Assembly (NCBI GenBank): GCA_045127595.1
Contig: JBGVQS010000021.1
Location: 69,728-133,727, forward strand
DNA from: Scatosoma sp045127595
GTDB lineage: Bacteria; Bacillota; Clostridia; Christensenellales; Borkfalkiaceae
DNA: 64,000 nucleotides
Direction of reading: 5' to 3'
In this document: positions 16,469 to 24,976 of the stretch, piece after piece
Position numbering within the stretch: the stretch's first letter is position 1
Layout of the letters: each line of letters opens with the position of its first letter
Made by a program: the position numbers and the translations under genes
Notes under the pieces: model-generated
What the model was told of the DNA's origin: nothing
The model's database searches: none
What the model saw: the letters and a program-made list of their open reading frames with translations, nothing else

Positions 16469-17905
16469 ATGGAAGCTATTGTAGAAAAGATATGCAAAAT
16501 CGAAGAAGAGCTGCAACGTCGAAAACGAGAGGATTATTTATCCGGGTATAACACGGGGGAAAAGATACACAAAAAACAGCTTGCGTTTCATCAATGTGTA
16601 AAGCGTAACCGTTGGGTGTTCGGCGGAAACCGTTCGGGGAAAACGGAGTGCGGCGCGGTGGAAAGCGTATATATGGCAAGGGGGATTCATCCCTATCGGC
16701 AAAACCGAAAGGACGTTTGCGGTTGGGTGGTTTCTTTGTCGGCGCAGGTACAGCGCGACGTGGCGCAAAAGAAAATCTTGCGGTATTTGCGGCGGGATTG
16801 GATAGAGGATATCGTCATGATCAGCGGAAGAAAGGATTCCCCTGAAAATGGGATTATCGATTTCATTCGCGTGAAGAACGTGCTGGGGGGAAGCTCGGTA
16901 ATTGGCTTTAAAAGCTGCGATCAGGGCAGAGAAAAGTTTCAGGGCGCGTCGCTTGATTTCGTATGGTTTGACGAAGAACCGCCTGCCGATATTTACGCCG
17001 AGTGCCGTATGCGCGTTGTGGATAGAAAGGGGGATATTTTCGGGACGATGACTCCTTTGAAGGGGCTGACGTTCGTCTATAACGAAATCTTCATGAATCG
17101 GCACAACGATCCCGAGGTTTGGTACGAGTTTATGGAATGGAGCGATAATCCCTATTTGGATCAGGGAGAAATTGCTTTGTTGCAGGCAAGTATGGACGAA
17201 CAGGCGTTGCAAGCCCGTCGCTACGGTAGGTTTGTTTCCCATGGAGAAGGGCTGGTTTATCCTGAATTTGAAGAAGCTGTGCACGTGATTGAGCCGTTCC
17301 CCATTCCCAAAGAATGGCAGGATAAAATTTCCATTGACCCGGGGCTGAATAATCCCCTTTCGGCGCATTGGTACGCCGTCGATTTCGACGACAACGTATA
17401 CGTGGTATTCGAGCATTTTGAAGCGGGAAAAGATATTGATTACCATGCCGAAAAAATCAAGGAAATTTGCGAACGGTTGGATTGGAAACGGGATTCGCGC
17501 GGGAGAATACAGGCGCTCATTGACAGCGCGGCAAAGCAACGCACTCTCTCGGGAGTGAAAAGCGTCGTCGAGCTGTTTTACGAAAGAGGGATTTTGGTCA
17601 ATCCTGACGTGGAGAAGGATCTCTTTTCTGGGATAGCGCGGGTGAAAAGCTATCTTAGACGGGGGAATGGGTTGCCGAATATCTACGTTTTTAATACCTG
17701 TCCGAATTTGATACGAGAGCTGAAATCCTACCGCTGGGGGAGCGGAGATACGCCAAGAAAAACGGACGATCACGCGCTTGATGAAATGCGGTATTATTTG
17801 ATGACTCGGCCTAAAAAAACGCCTGCGGCGGTGGAAAAGTCGGTGATTGAACAGGATAAGGAACGCAGGATTCGGGGCTTGGGAAAAAGGAAAATAGGTT
17901 GGTGA
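16469..17905 (+). CDS. Phage terminase large subunit
   Basis: A 478-residue packaging ATPase/nuclease. Walker A is GGNRSGKT at 52-59; Walker B is LDFVWFDEE at 162-170 with catalytic Glu; a coupling motif follows at FGTMTPLKG. The RNase H-like nuclease half shows three acidic positions: D290 in SIDPGLNNP, D352 in ALIDSAAKQ and D438 in DDHALDEMRYY. Both halves appear complete, so the enzyme could be active. The ribosome binding site is AGGAGAG. In tailed phages this protein threads and cuts genome DNA at the portal. It is followed at once by a small-subunit-like gene and the portal, a normal head-gene order. Confidence 0.92.
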   Translation: MEAIVEKICKIEEELQRRKREDYLSGYNTGEKIHKKQLAFHQCVKRNRWVFGGNRSGKTECGAVESVYMARGIHPYRQNRKDVCGWVVSLSAQVQRDVAQKKILRYLRRDWIEDIVMISGRKDSPENGIIDFIRVKNVLGGSSVIGFKSCDQGREKFQGASLDFVWFDEEPPADIYAECRMRVVDRKGDIFGTMTPLKGLTFVYNEIFMNRHNDPEVWYEFMEWSDNPYLDQGEIALLQASMDEQALQARRYGRFVSHGEGLVYPEFEEAVHVIEPFPIPKEWQDKISIDPGLNNPLSAHWYAVDFDDNVYVVFEHFEAGKDIDYHAEKIKEICERLDWKRDSRGRIQALIDSAAKQRTLSGVKSVVELFYERGILVNPDVEKDLFSGIARVKSYLRRGNGLPNIYVFNTCPNLIRELKSYRWGSGDTPRKTDDHALDEMRYYLMTRPKKTPAAVEKSVIEQDKERRIRGLGKRKIGW

Positions 17906-17916
17906 GAAAAAAGAAT

Positions 17917-18363
17917 ATGTCAAAAAAGGAAATGGATATTAGCGAGGCACTGAAAAAGGTGGCGATGGGGTTTCAGGTCGCGGAGGTAACCGAGGAGTTT
18001 GCCGAAGTGGATGGGGAGATGAAGCTCACGAAAAGAAAACGTACGAAAAAGGACGTGCCGCCCGATTTGAAAGCGGTGCAGCTTTTGTTAGAAAGCAGGC
18101 AGGAGCAGGGGTATCGGACTTGGTCGGACGAGGAGTTGGAAAAGGAAAAGAAAAGGCTGCTCAAAGAACTCGAAAAAGGCGGAAGGTGTGAAGCGAACGT
18201 AGGGGAGTCAGAGAGTGCGGAACAGGGCGTACCGAGCGGGGGCGGAAAAGCGGTTGCCGCGGAAAAGGGTGCGAAAGAGAAAAAAGCGGTGAAGAAAACT
18301 GCGAGCAGAAAAAAGTCGGTCGTGAAAAAAACGGCGAATAAAAAAACGGTGGTGAAAAAATGA
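17917..18363 (+). CDS. Small-terminase-like protein with lysine-rich tail
   Basis: A 148-residue protein. ATG at 17917 is preceded by GGTGAG; TTG at 17899 and GTG at 17902 are in frame alternatives overlapping the terminase stop. Residues about 8-60 show an EALKKVAMGFQ helix, a two-strand EVTEEFAEVDGEMKL segment, then KKDVPPDLKAVQLLLESR. That pattern is common in small phage packaging proteins placed next to the large terminase, so I infer a DNA-recognition role. The last 50 residues are almost only Lys, Ala, Thr and Val (KKTASRKKSVVKKTANKK), like histone-H1 tails, and should bind DNA non-specifically. Its stop overlaps the portal ATG (ATGA). Confidence 0.55.
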   Translation: MSKKEMDISEALKKVAMGFQVAEVTEEFAEVDGEMKLTKRKRTKKDVPPDLKAVQLLLESRQEQGYRTWSDEELEKEKKRLLKELEKGGRCEANVGESESAEQGVPSGGGKAVAAEKGAKEKKAVKKTASRKKSVVKKTANKKTVVKK

Positions 18364-20249
18364 AAGAGTCTGTTTTTAATAAGGCGGAAACGGAAGAAGA
18401 AAGACTTGAAAGAGAGGCGAGAGAACGCGAAGAAAAACGCATTGCGGAAGAAGTTATGCTCGATTTTGAAAGGCGTAGGGAAGAACGGCGTTCGATTGAA
18501 AACGGTTGGTTGCTGAATATTAACTTTTTCAGCGGAAATCAGTATTGCGACGTTTCTCCGATCGGGGAAGTCGTGGAGGAGGATAAGCGGTTCTTTTGGC
18601 AGTCGCGCAGGGTGTTTAACCATATCGCGCCGACAGTCGATTCCCGTATAGCGAAAATCGAGCAGATGAAGCCGAGTTTGTCCGTGCGCGCTTTTTCCGA
18701 CGAGGAAGGGGACGTGGCGGCGGCAAAGCTCGCGACGGGGGTTTTGAAATACGCGCAGGAAAGAATCGGTTTGTCCGACGTGATTTCCAAGGCGATTGTG
18801 TGGGCGGAAACCTGCGGCAGTGCCTTTTATAAAGTCGCTTGGAATGAAAAAGGGGGCAGGCAGGTAGCCGTTGACGTGGACGGCGTGCCCGTTTACGAGG
18901 GGGAAGTGCAGGTGATTGCCGTGTCTCCGTTTGAGATTTTTCCCGACCGTTTGGACGCGGAAAGTATTCAGGACGTTGATAGCTTGATTCATGCGCAAGC
19001 GGTGTCGGTGGAGTATATCTTTGAACGGTTCGGGGTATTGCTGGACGGAAGAGAAATGCATACCCTTTCCGCATACAGCGAGCCGAGCGCGGGAAGATTG
19101 CCCATCAGGCTTGGGAACGTCAATAAAACTTCGCTGAAAAAGGGGGAGATATTGATCGAGCGGTATACGCGGCCGAATTCGGCGTTGCCCGACGGGTTAT
19201 TGGAAATCGTTGCCGGGGGAAAATTGCTCTATCGCGGGCCGCTTCCTTACCGTACCGAGGATAAGGGGGATCGTGGGCTTCCGTTCATTAAGCAGGATTG
19301 CTTGCGCTTGCCCGGGGCTTTCTTTGCAAGCAGCGTGATCGATCGGCTCATTCCCGTGCAACGTGCCTATAATGCCGTGCGAAATAGAAAGCACGAGTTT
19401 TTGAACAGAATTTCTATGGGCGTGTTGACGGTGGAGGACGGTTCGGTGGACGTTGACGAGCTTTCGGAAGAAGGCTTATTGCCAGGCAAAATACTTGTAT
19501 ACCGTCAGGGGGGTAAAGCGCCGGAAATGCTCGATTGCGGGAATATTCCCTCCGAGTTTAAGGCGGAAGAAGAATGGTTGGAAAAGGAATTTGCGCTCAT
19601 TAGCGGCGTGAGTGAATTGACGCAAAATTCTACGCCCGTAAGGGTTACGAGCGCGACGGGGTTACAGCTTTTGTTGGCGCAGGACGAAACGAGATTGTCT
19701 GCGACTTTGTCGAGTATGGAAAAGGCGGTTGCGGAGATCGGAAAGCAAATTTTGCGTTTGTACAGACAGTTTGCCGGTTCGGCGCGATTGATGACTTTGA
19801 CGGGGGAAGACAAGAAAACGCAGGTGCATTATTTCAATGCGTCCGCTTTGACGGTAGATGATATTCGATTTGAGGCGGAGGACGTGCTTTCGCCTATGGA
19901 GCAAAAGGAAACGCTGCTGAAATTATACGAAGCGGGGCTTTTGACGGACGAAGAAGGGAATTTGACGCAGGAAAACAAGAACCGCATTTTGGAGGCGTTC
20001 GGGTTTGGCAGTTATGAGAATGCGCGGGATATTTCTTCCTTGCATATCGCAAAGGCAAGAGAGGAAAATTTGGATATGATCGCGGCGGAAACGGAGATAG
20101 ATACGTACGACGATCACGGGTTGCATATCGTCGAGCATACGAGATTTTTGCTGTCGGCGGAGTTTAAAAAGCGCAAGGATAAAAAGTCTTTGAAGGAACG
20201 CTACGTACGGCATATTGAAGAACACAAAAAAGCGGAAGCTGCGCAATAA
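18360..20249 (+). CDS. Phage portal protein
   Basis: A 629-residue protein of the large (P22/podovirus-like) portal type. After an acidic coiled-coil start, the wing/stem region contains INFFSGNQYCDVSP, VFNHIAPTVDSRIAKIEQMKPSLSVRA and FEIFPDRLDAESIQDVDSLIHAQAVS-like segments typical of P22-type portals; LIPVQRAYNAVRNRKHEFLNR marks the stem helix, and SGVSELTQNSTPVRVTSATGLQLLL the crown side. The portal forms the dodecameric DNA channel at the capsid vertex and docks the terminase. It is coupled to the preceding gene by ATGA. No frameshift or truncation is visible. Confidence 0.85.
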   Translation: MKESVFNKAETEEERLEREAREREEKRIAEEVMLDFERRREERRSIENGWLLNINFFSGNQYCDVSPIGEVVEEDKRFFWQSRRVFNHIAPTVDSRIAKIEQMKPSLSVRAFSDEEGDVAAAKLATGVLKYAQERIGLSDVISKAIVWAETCGSAFYKVAWNEKGGRQVAVDVDGVPVYEGEVQVIAVSPFEIFPDRLDAESIQDVDSLIHAQAVSVEYIFERFGVLLDGREMHTLSAYSEPSAGRLPIRLGNVNKTSLKKGEILIERYTRPNSALPDGLLEIVAGGKLLYRGPLPYRTEDKGDRGLPFIKQDCLRLPGAFFASSVIDRLIPVQRAYNAVRNRKHEFLNRISMGVLTVEDGSVDVDELSEEGLLPGKILVYRQGGKAPEMLDCGNIPSEFKAEEEWLEKEFALISGVSELTQNSTPVRVTSATGLQLLLAQDETRLSATLSSMEKAVAEIGKQILRLYRQFAGSARLMTLTGEDKKTQVHYFNASALTVDDIRFEAEDVLSPMEQKETLLKLYEAGLLTDEEGNLTQENKNRILEAFGFGSYENARDISSLHIAKAREENLDMIAAETEIDTYDDHGLHIVEHTRFLLSAEFKKRKDKKSLKERYVRHIEEHKKAEAAQ

Positions 20250-20310
20250 AGGCGCGGAAATGAGAAAAAACGCCGCATGGAGCGGTGAATAAAAATAAGG
20301 AGAAGAAAGT

Positions 20311-21087
20311 ATGGAAAAGGAGAACGTTTGCGTGGAAACGGAAAGAGAGGCGAAGGACGTTGCGGAAGCAAAACAGGTCGGGGGCGGGGATGCCCCTTTG
20401 GGAAAGGAAGCCTTGACGGCACTCGGGAAGTTTAAGGACGTGGACGCCCTTGTTAGGGCGTACAGCTCGCTCGAAGCGGAGTTTACAAGAAGAAGCCAAC
20501 GCTTAAAAGAGCTGGAAAAACAAGCGGAAAATTTTGAGGCGTTTAAGATGGGCGCGGAGAGTTCGGGGGTGGAAAAACTCCGTAAGAACGCTGACGCGAA
20601 AAGGGAGGAGAGAAGAAAGTTCGATCAGTTCGTTGCCGAGGTAACGAGCGAGTCGGGGTTGGAAAAGACTCCCGCTGTGGAGAACGCGGAAGAACCCGCG
20701 GAAGTGGTTACGACGTCCGACGGCGACAAGAGCGCCGTGAAAGCGGCATCAGTCGTAAAGGAAAGCAAAGAGGTTGTGAACGGATCGCAAGACGCCGTCA
20801 TTTTAGACGGCTGGGCGGCGTCTTCGCTCGGGGAAAAGTCGAATGCGTCCGTCGCTGAAAACGGGAACGCGGCAAGCTCGGCGCAACAGCTTTACGATTT
20901 GGTGCGCGAAAATGAAGAGGTTCGCTTGAAAATCGTTGGGGAGTATCTTGCCTCCATCGGGAAATCGGGCGCACCCATTACCGTGGGGGGAGTAGGCGCG
21001 TTTGCTTCGCCCGCAGTCAAAGCAGGAACGATCGGGGACGCGGGGAAAATGGCGCTTCGATATTTTAAAAACGCGGCGGAAAAATAA
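20311..21087 (+). CDS. Scaffold-like head assembly protein
   Basis: A 258-residue, strongly acidic protein between the portal and the major capsid gene, the usual scaffold position. It has a coiled-coil stretch at about 38-75 (YSSLEAEFTRRSQRLKELEKQ) with a DVDALVRAYSSLE start that resembles scaffold proteins of P22-like and other podoviruses. A low-complexity Ala/Glu/Val middle and a C-terminal Gly/Ala-rich region ending in GKMALRYFKNAAEK follow. Ribosome binding site AAGGAGAAG. No protease domain is visible. The call is from position and composition, not a specific motif. Confidence 0.65.
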   Translation: MEKENVCVETEREAKDVAEAKQVGGGDAPLGKEALTALGKFKDVDALVRAYSSLEAEFTRRSQRLKELEKQAENFEAFKMGAESSGVEKLRKNADAKREERRKFDQFVAEVTSESGLEKTPAVENAEEPAEVVTTSDGDKSAVKAASVVKESKEVVNGSQDAVILDGWAASSLGEKSNASVAENGNAASSAQQLYDLVRENEEVRLKIVGEYLASIGKSGAPITVGGVGAFASPAVKAGTIGDAGKMALRYFKNAAEK

Positions 21088-21130
21088 AATTATAAAACGA
21101 TAAAATGAAAAGTAAGGAGTAAATTACAGT

Positions 21131-22297
21131 ATGGTTACACTTGAAACGGCTGATAAGGCATTGAAATCCTATTATTTGGACGCAGTGGCGGAAGCATTGA
21201 ATATGCAGGTCAATCCGTTGCTTGCAAAAATTGAAAAAACAAGTTCCGACGTCGTAGGCAAAGACGTAAGAAAGGCGGTTAAGGTTAAATATAACGGCGC
21301 GGTCGGCGCAGGCAGCGAAGCGGGGGATCTCCCTGCGGCGGGACAGAACGTTTACGAACAGATGACCGTATCTTTGAAGAATTTATACGGCACGATTGAG
21401 ATTTCCGATAAGGCGATCCGCGCGGCGGCAAACAATGAAGGTGCGTTTGTCAATTTGCTCAATGAGGAAATGCAGTCGCTTGTTAAAACGTCGAAGGTAA
21501 ATTTTGGCAGAATGCTTTTTGGCGACGGTACGGGTTGTGTGGCGAGAATGGAAGACTTCGATGCGGAGTCCGCGACGGTCGATAGCGTTAACGCACTTTT
21601 TGAGGGGATGAAAATTCAAGTATACGCGCAGGAAAGTTCTACCTCTCCGATGTATGAGGATGAAATATTCTCGGTGGATAGAGATAATAAAAAGATTGTG
21701 TTTAAAAAGGTTGCGGAAGGCGGGGAAATGCCCAACTTCCAAGTAGGAAACATGATTTGCGTTGCGGGGAGCTGGAAGAAGGAAATTACCGGCTTGAAGG
21801 CAATTTTCGGGGATAAGGATATTTACGGAATCGATAGAAATCATTCGATTATGAAGCCTTATATCGAAGAGGATATTGGTGCACTGAGTGATAACTATAT
21901 TCATAAAGTTATCGATACCATTGAAGAACGTTCGGGCGGTAAGATCAATTTCATTATTTGTTCGTATGGGGTAAAACGTGCTCTTGCAGATTTTTATAAG
22001 GGATTTAACGTTGTATTGCCTACGCAGGATTTCGGCGGTTTTACGGCGACGAGCTTTAACGGGATTCCCGTTGTAGCGGATAGATTCTGTCCGGCTGGCA
22101 CAATGTATCTTCTTAATACCGACGATTTTAAATTGCATCAGCTTTGCGATTGGCAATGGCTTGAAGGGGACGGCGGTAAGGTGTTGAAGCAAGTGCCCGG
22201 TAAGCCCGTCTATACGGCTACGCTTGTCAAATATGCGGAGCTCTTGTGCGAACGTCCTTGCGGTCAAGGTATGATCACGGGTATCGAGGAGTATTGA
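21131..22297 (+). CDS. Major capsid protein (HK97-fold)
   Basis: A 388-residue protein. The N-terminus (TADKALKSYYLDAVAEALNMQVNPLLAKIEKTS) and the AGQNVYEQMTVSLKNLYGTIEISDKAIRAA region match the E-loop/P-domain style of phage capsid proteins that lack a cleaved delta domain. INFIICSYGVKRALADFYKG and GFTATSFNGIPVVADRFCPAGTMYLLNTDDF are typical of the A-domain and P-domain of this class. The downstream hairpin terminator at 22370-22412 may set a high capsid-to-connector ratio. Length is normal for the class. No truncation. Confidence 0.82.
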   Translation: MVTLETADKALKSYYLDAVAEALNMQVNPLLAKIEKTSSDVVGKDVRKAVKVKYNGAVGAGSEAGDLPAAGQNVYEQMTVSLKNLYGTIEISDKAIRAAANNEGAFVNLLNEEMQSLVKTSKVNFGRMLFGDGTGCVARMEDFDAESATVDSVNALFEGMKIQVYAQESSTSPMYEDEIFSVDRDNKKIVFKKVAEGGEMPNFQVGNMICVAGSWKKEITGLKAIFGDKDIYGIDRNHSIMKPYIEEDIGALSDNYIHKVIDTIEERSGGKINFIICSYGVKRALADFYKGFNVVLPTQDFGGFTATSFNGIPVVADRFCPAGTMYLLNTDDFKLHQLCDWQWLEGDGGKVLKQVPGKPVYTATLVKYAELLCERPCGQGMITGIEEY

Positions 22298-22369
22298 TCT
22301 GCGCGATACAAACAAGCGTTTTAAGACAACGATTGGAAAACGTTTGGTCGCGTAAAAAATGAAAATGGG

Positions 22370-22412
22370 GCGCCCAGGTATGCGTTGAGTGCGCTTGGGC
22401 GCTTCCTTTTTT
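22370..22412 (+). terminator. Terminator or attenuator after the capsid gene
   Basis: GCGCCCA at 22370-22376 pairs with TGGGCGC at 22396-22402, followed by TTCCTTTTTT. The hairpin loop contains CAGGTATGCGTTGA, one of the four copies of a recurrent sequence. Partial read-through would lower expression of the following connector genes. Confidence 0.65.
22375..22388 (+). repeat. Recurrent sequence CAGGTATGCGTTGA, copy A
   Basis: Lies within the loop of the capsid-gene terminator. Fourteen bases are identical to the copies at 26141, 53549 and 57559 (last on minus strand). Confidence 0.7.
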
Positions 22413-22426
22413 AAGGAGGAGAGAGA

Positions 22427-22981
22427 ATGGTAGTAGTGAGAGAAGCGATTGTGGCGGCGGCAATGATGCTGGGGATTGGGGAGGAGGTGAAGGAAAACGT
22501 TAGCAATTATGCGAATCCTAAAACTCCAGAGGTGGAATTGCTGATTCAATGTTTCAACTTGGTTGAAAACGAATTGGCAGTCGATTATATGCCGCCGATT
22601 AAAGAAGAAACGTGCGAGATTGATGACGGAAAGCTCTATTTCGAGGACTTAGAATATGAAATCTTGCGGGTACTGTGGGTGAAAAATATTGCAGGGGAAG
22701 AAATTCCTTTTCAAATCTATCCCGAATATTTAGCTTTGAAAGAAAATACGGTGAAAATACGTTATTCATACGTGCCGTCTTTGAAGGGTTTGAATGAGGT
22801 TACCGAAATTCCCTTGCCTGCGTCTACCCATTTGTTTGCGTTGGGAATGGCGGCGGAATATGCGCTTGCGACGGGAATGTTTGAAGCGGCGCGTATTTAC
22901 GGAGAAAAATATCGGAAGGCTATCGAGCGGTTGTTTTGCTCGCAAAAGGCTAAAAATATGCCTTCGAGAAGGTGGGTATGA
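22427..22981 (+). CDS. Phage head-tail connector-like protein (tentative)
   Basis: A 184-residue protein with ribosome binding site AAGGAGGAG. It follows the capsid gene where gp6/gp4-type adaptor proteins normally lie. The N-terminal helices (VREAIVAAAMMLGI, then ELLIQCFNLVENELAVDY), a beta insert carrying LRVLWVKNIAGEEIPFQIY, and C-terminal helices (HLFALGMAAEYALATGMFEAA) give the helix-strand-helix layout of connector adaptors. It forms an ATGATG overlap with the next gene. Family assignment rests on position and fold-like pattern. Confidence 0.55.
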   Translation: MVVVREAIVAAAMMLGIGEEVKENVSNYANPKTPEVELLIQCFNLVENELAVDYMPPIKEETCEIDDGKLYFEDLEYEILRVLWVKNIAGEEIPFQIYPEYLALKENTVKIRYSYVPSLKGLNEVTEIPLPASTHLFALGMAAEYALATGMFEAARIYGEKYRKAIERLFCSQKAKNMPSRRWV

Positions 22982-24357
22982 TGGTCGAAAAGAATAGGAA
23001 AACGAAAGGGTTTGGCGGCGTGGAGAAGGAATACTTTTTTAAAGGCTTTGCCTTTGGCGTGAAAAAGGATAATTTCCTTTGCACGGACGTGGGCTTTGGC
23101 TGCGATTGCAAGGACGGAACGTTGAAAAACGGTTTGAGGCTTAAAACCTATTTGACGAGGGGCGGTTTACAGATTAAGCAAACCATGAATAGGGATTTAA
23201 AAAAGATCGTGTTCTTTACCACAAAAAATTCAAAGGGGAACGTTGTCGATCGCGTTGCGCTGATTGGGGACGCTAACGAATATTTCTTTTTATTTGACGA
23301 CGAATTTTCTGTGCCGATGTTTTCTTCGTATAATAGTGAAAAAGGGTTTTCTTGCGAATTGCTTTGGAGTGAGGAGGACGGCACGGAGACCTATTATATA
23401 GTTTCAAACGAAGGGTTGAAAAAGGTGGAAGGGCGTGCGGAGAGAAAGGGGATCGTATATTTCAATAAAACGCGCGGCGGCTGTATTTGTAAAGAGAGAA
23501 TATTCCTTGCGAAAGAAAACGGAGAACTTTGGTATTCCATGCCGCTTGATCCGACGGACTACGAGGAAACGGTGGACGACAGCGGGAGAATTCAGCTTGT
23601 GCCTGATGGGGAAAAGCTGATTGACTTGTGTGCGTTCGGGGAGTATATATATGCCTTTTTCGAACGGAAAATTTTGCGGATTACCGCTGCGGGGGCGGCG
23701 CGAGACTTTAAAGTGGAACGCGTGGCGTACGACGGAAGTCAAGTGATCAAAGGCTCGGTTACGGTTGGGGGAAAATGCGTCTTTTTCCTGACGGAAACGG
23801 GGGTATATTCGCTTGCAGGGAAGCGCGCGGAGAAAATGGACGCTTTGAAAATCGTAAAGCCTTTGGGTGAAAACGCCTTTTGTTCAAGTGCGTACGTTGC
23901 AGGGAAATATTTGCTTACCTATCAGACGGACGCGGCGGGAACGTATCAAACAGTCGTGATTGACGAGAAGGGCGAGGATTGGTATTATACAAGCTTGATG
24001 AAGGGACTGACAAATTATAAAGGAAAAGCGTATGCGTACGTTTATCATCAGCTTTTGGAAATCAATCCTGCGGGAGACATTTATCCCGAACAAAGCGGCG
24101 TTTTTTACGTGCGGAATTTGCGGTTTGGAAACGGTCGAGTCGGCTTGAAGCGGTTGCGCTTTGAGGGTGTTGGTTCGTTTTCGCTCACGTTAAAAGTGGA
24201 CGGAAAAGAACGGACGTATGACTTGGAATGTTCAGACGGGGAAGCTGTGGCAGAGGTCGGACTTGCAGGTAGCTCGTTTGCGCTTTCCTTTGCGTTAAGA
24301 GAAGACTGCGAACTGAAAAATATGACGGCGAGCGTGGAAGCGCTTAAAGGCGCGTAA
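22978..24357 (+). CDS. Phage virion protein, propeller-like (stopper or tail hub candidate)
   Basis: A 459-residue protein. ATG at 22978 overlaps the preceding TGA behind AAGGTGG; a second ATG at 22981 is equally possible. The body consists of repeated beta blades: VYFNKTRGGCICKERIFLAKENG, GEYIYAFFERKILRITAAG, and GKCVFFLTETGVYSLAG. The last 80 residues (GRVGLKRLRFEGVGSFSLTLKVDG) look like a separate beta domain. Podovirus gp10-like stoppers/tail proteins have a comparable beta-propeller build, which suits its place after the connector. No enzymatic motif. Structural role likely, exact part unknown. Confidence 0.55.
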   Translation: MMVEKNRKTKGFGGVEKEYFFKGFAFGVKKDNFLCTDVGFGCDCKDGTLKNGLRLKTYLTRGGLQIKQTMNRDLKKIVFFTTKNSKGNVVDRVALIGDANEYFFLFDDEFSVPMFSSYNSEKGFSCELLWSEEDGTETYYIVSNEGLKKVEGRAERKGIVYFNKTRGGCICKERIFLAKENGELWYSMPLDPTDYEETVDDSGRIQLVPDGEKLIDLCAFGEYIYAFFERKILRITAAGAARDFKVERVAYDGSQVIKGSVTVGGKCVFFLTETGVYSLAGKRAEKMDALKIVKPLGENAFCSSAYVAGKYLLTYQTDAAGTYQTVVIDEKGEDWYYTSLMKGLTNYKGKAYAYVYHQLLEINPAGDIYPEQSGVFYVRNLRFGNGRVGLKRLRFEGVGSFSLTLKVDGKERTYDLECSDGEAVAEVGLAGSSFALSFALREDCELKNMTASVEALKGA

Positions 24358-24369
24358 AGGGGGCTAAAA

Positions 24370-24855
24370 ATGACGATTGATATTATTTCCTATACGGACG
24401 CGCAGTTTGCCGCGCTCACGGAGGAACAGATTTTGGAGGTGCAAGCGGCGCAGTTGAAGAAGAATGCGCTCGATATAAAGCTTGCGGAGGATATTAAAAG
24501 GGAAAAATACCGCTTGATTGATAACGGGACGTTTCGTTCGGGAATATGGAATATGGTGAAATCGGAGTTGGAAGACGCACATAGGCTTGCCGTGGAAAAT
24601 ATTCGCGACGGGTTAATCTTTTATTTGCGGTTCTCGACACAGCAGAACGGTACGGCGGATGCGCCTTATCCTATCGATTATTCGCAGACGCAGTTGGAAC
24701 GGTTCTACGTTGTCAAGGATTATTATATGACGGCGTATACCGATCCGCAGGAGCGCTTTGACGCTTTCCATGACGACGATCTTGCGAAGACGTATATCGG
24801 GGAATATTATGCGTCGCTGTATGATTATTTCCTGAATTTGGCAAAAGAAGCGTAG
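24370..24855 (+). CDS. Hypothetical protein at the end of the phage-type cassette
   Basis: A 161-residue mostly helical protein, 12 bases after the virion gene, same strand. It has YTDAQFAALTEEQILEVQAAQ and IKREKYRLIDNGTFRSGIWN segments and a Tyr/Asp-rich C-terminal half. I do not recognise a family. A small helical gene in this place could be a virion or assembly protein. It is the last gene of the block; host-like dut follows behind its own promoter. Confidence 0.55.
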   Translation: MTIDIISYTDAQFAALTEEQILEVQAAQLKKNALDIKLAEDIKREKYRLIDNGTFRSGIWNMVKSELEDAHRLAVENIRDGLIFYLRFSTQQNGTADAPYPIDYSQTQLERFYVVKDYYMTAYTDPQERFDAFHDDDLAKTYIGEYYASLYDYFLNLAKEA

Positions 24856-24893
24856 GTTTTTTGTAAGTTTTATATTTTGCAGCGAGTGTTTTC

Positions 24894-24922
24894 TTGCTTT
24901 TTTCGTTGGAATTTGTTATACT
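24894..24922 (+). promoter_or_regulatory. Promoter of dut-trmB
   Basis: TTGCTT at 24894-24899, 17 bases, TATACT at 24917-24922. Confidence 0.55.
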
Positions 24923-24939
24923 GTAACAAAGCGAAAGGG

Positions 24940-24962
24940 CGAGAAGATGCTCGCTTTTTTTA
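24940..24962 (+). terminator. Short attenuator-like hairpin in the dut leader
   Basis: GCGAG, loop AAGATG, CTCGC followed directly by TTTTTTT, ending four bases before the AGGAGG of dut. The stem is only five pairs, or seven if AAAGCGA/TCGCTTT is used. Confidence 0.4.
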
Positions 24963-24976
24963 TCAGGAGGGAAAAG

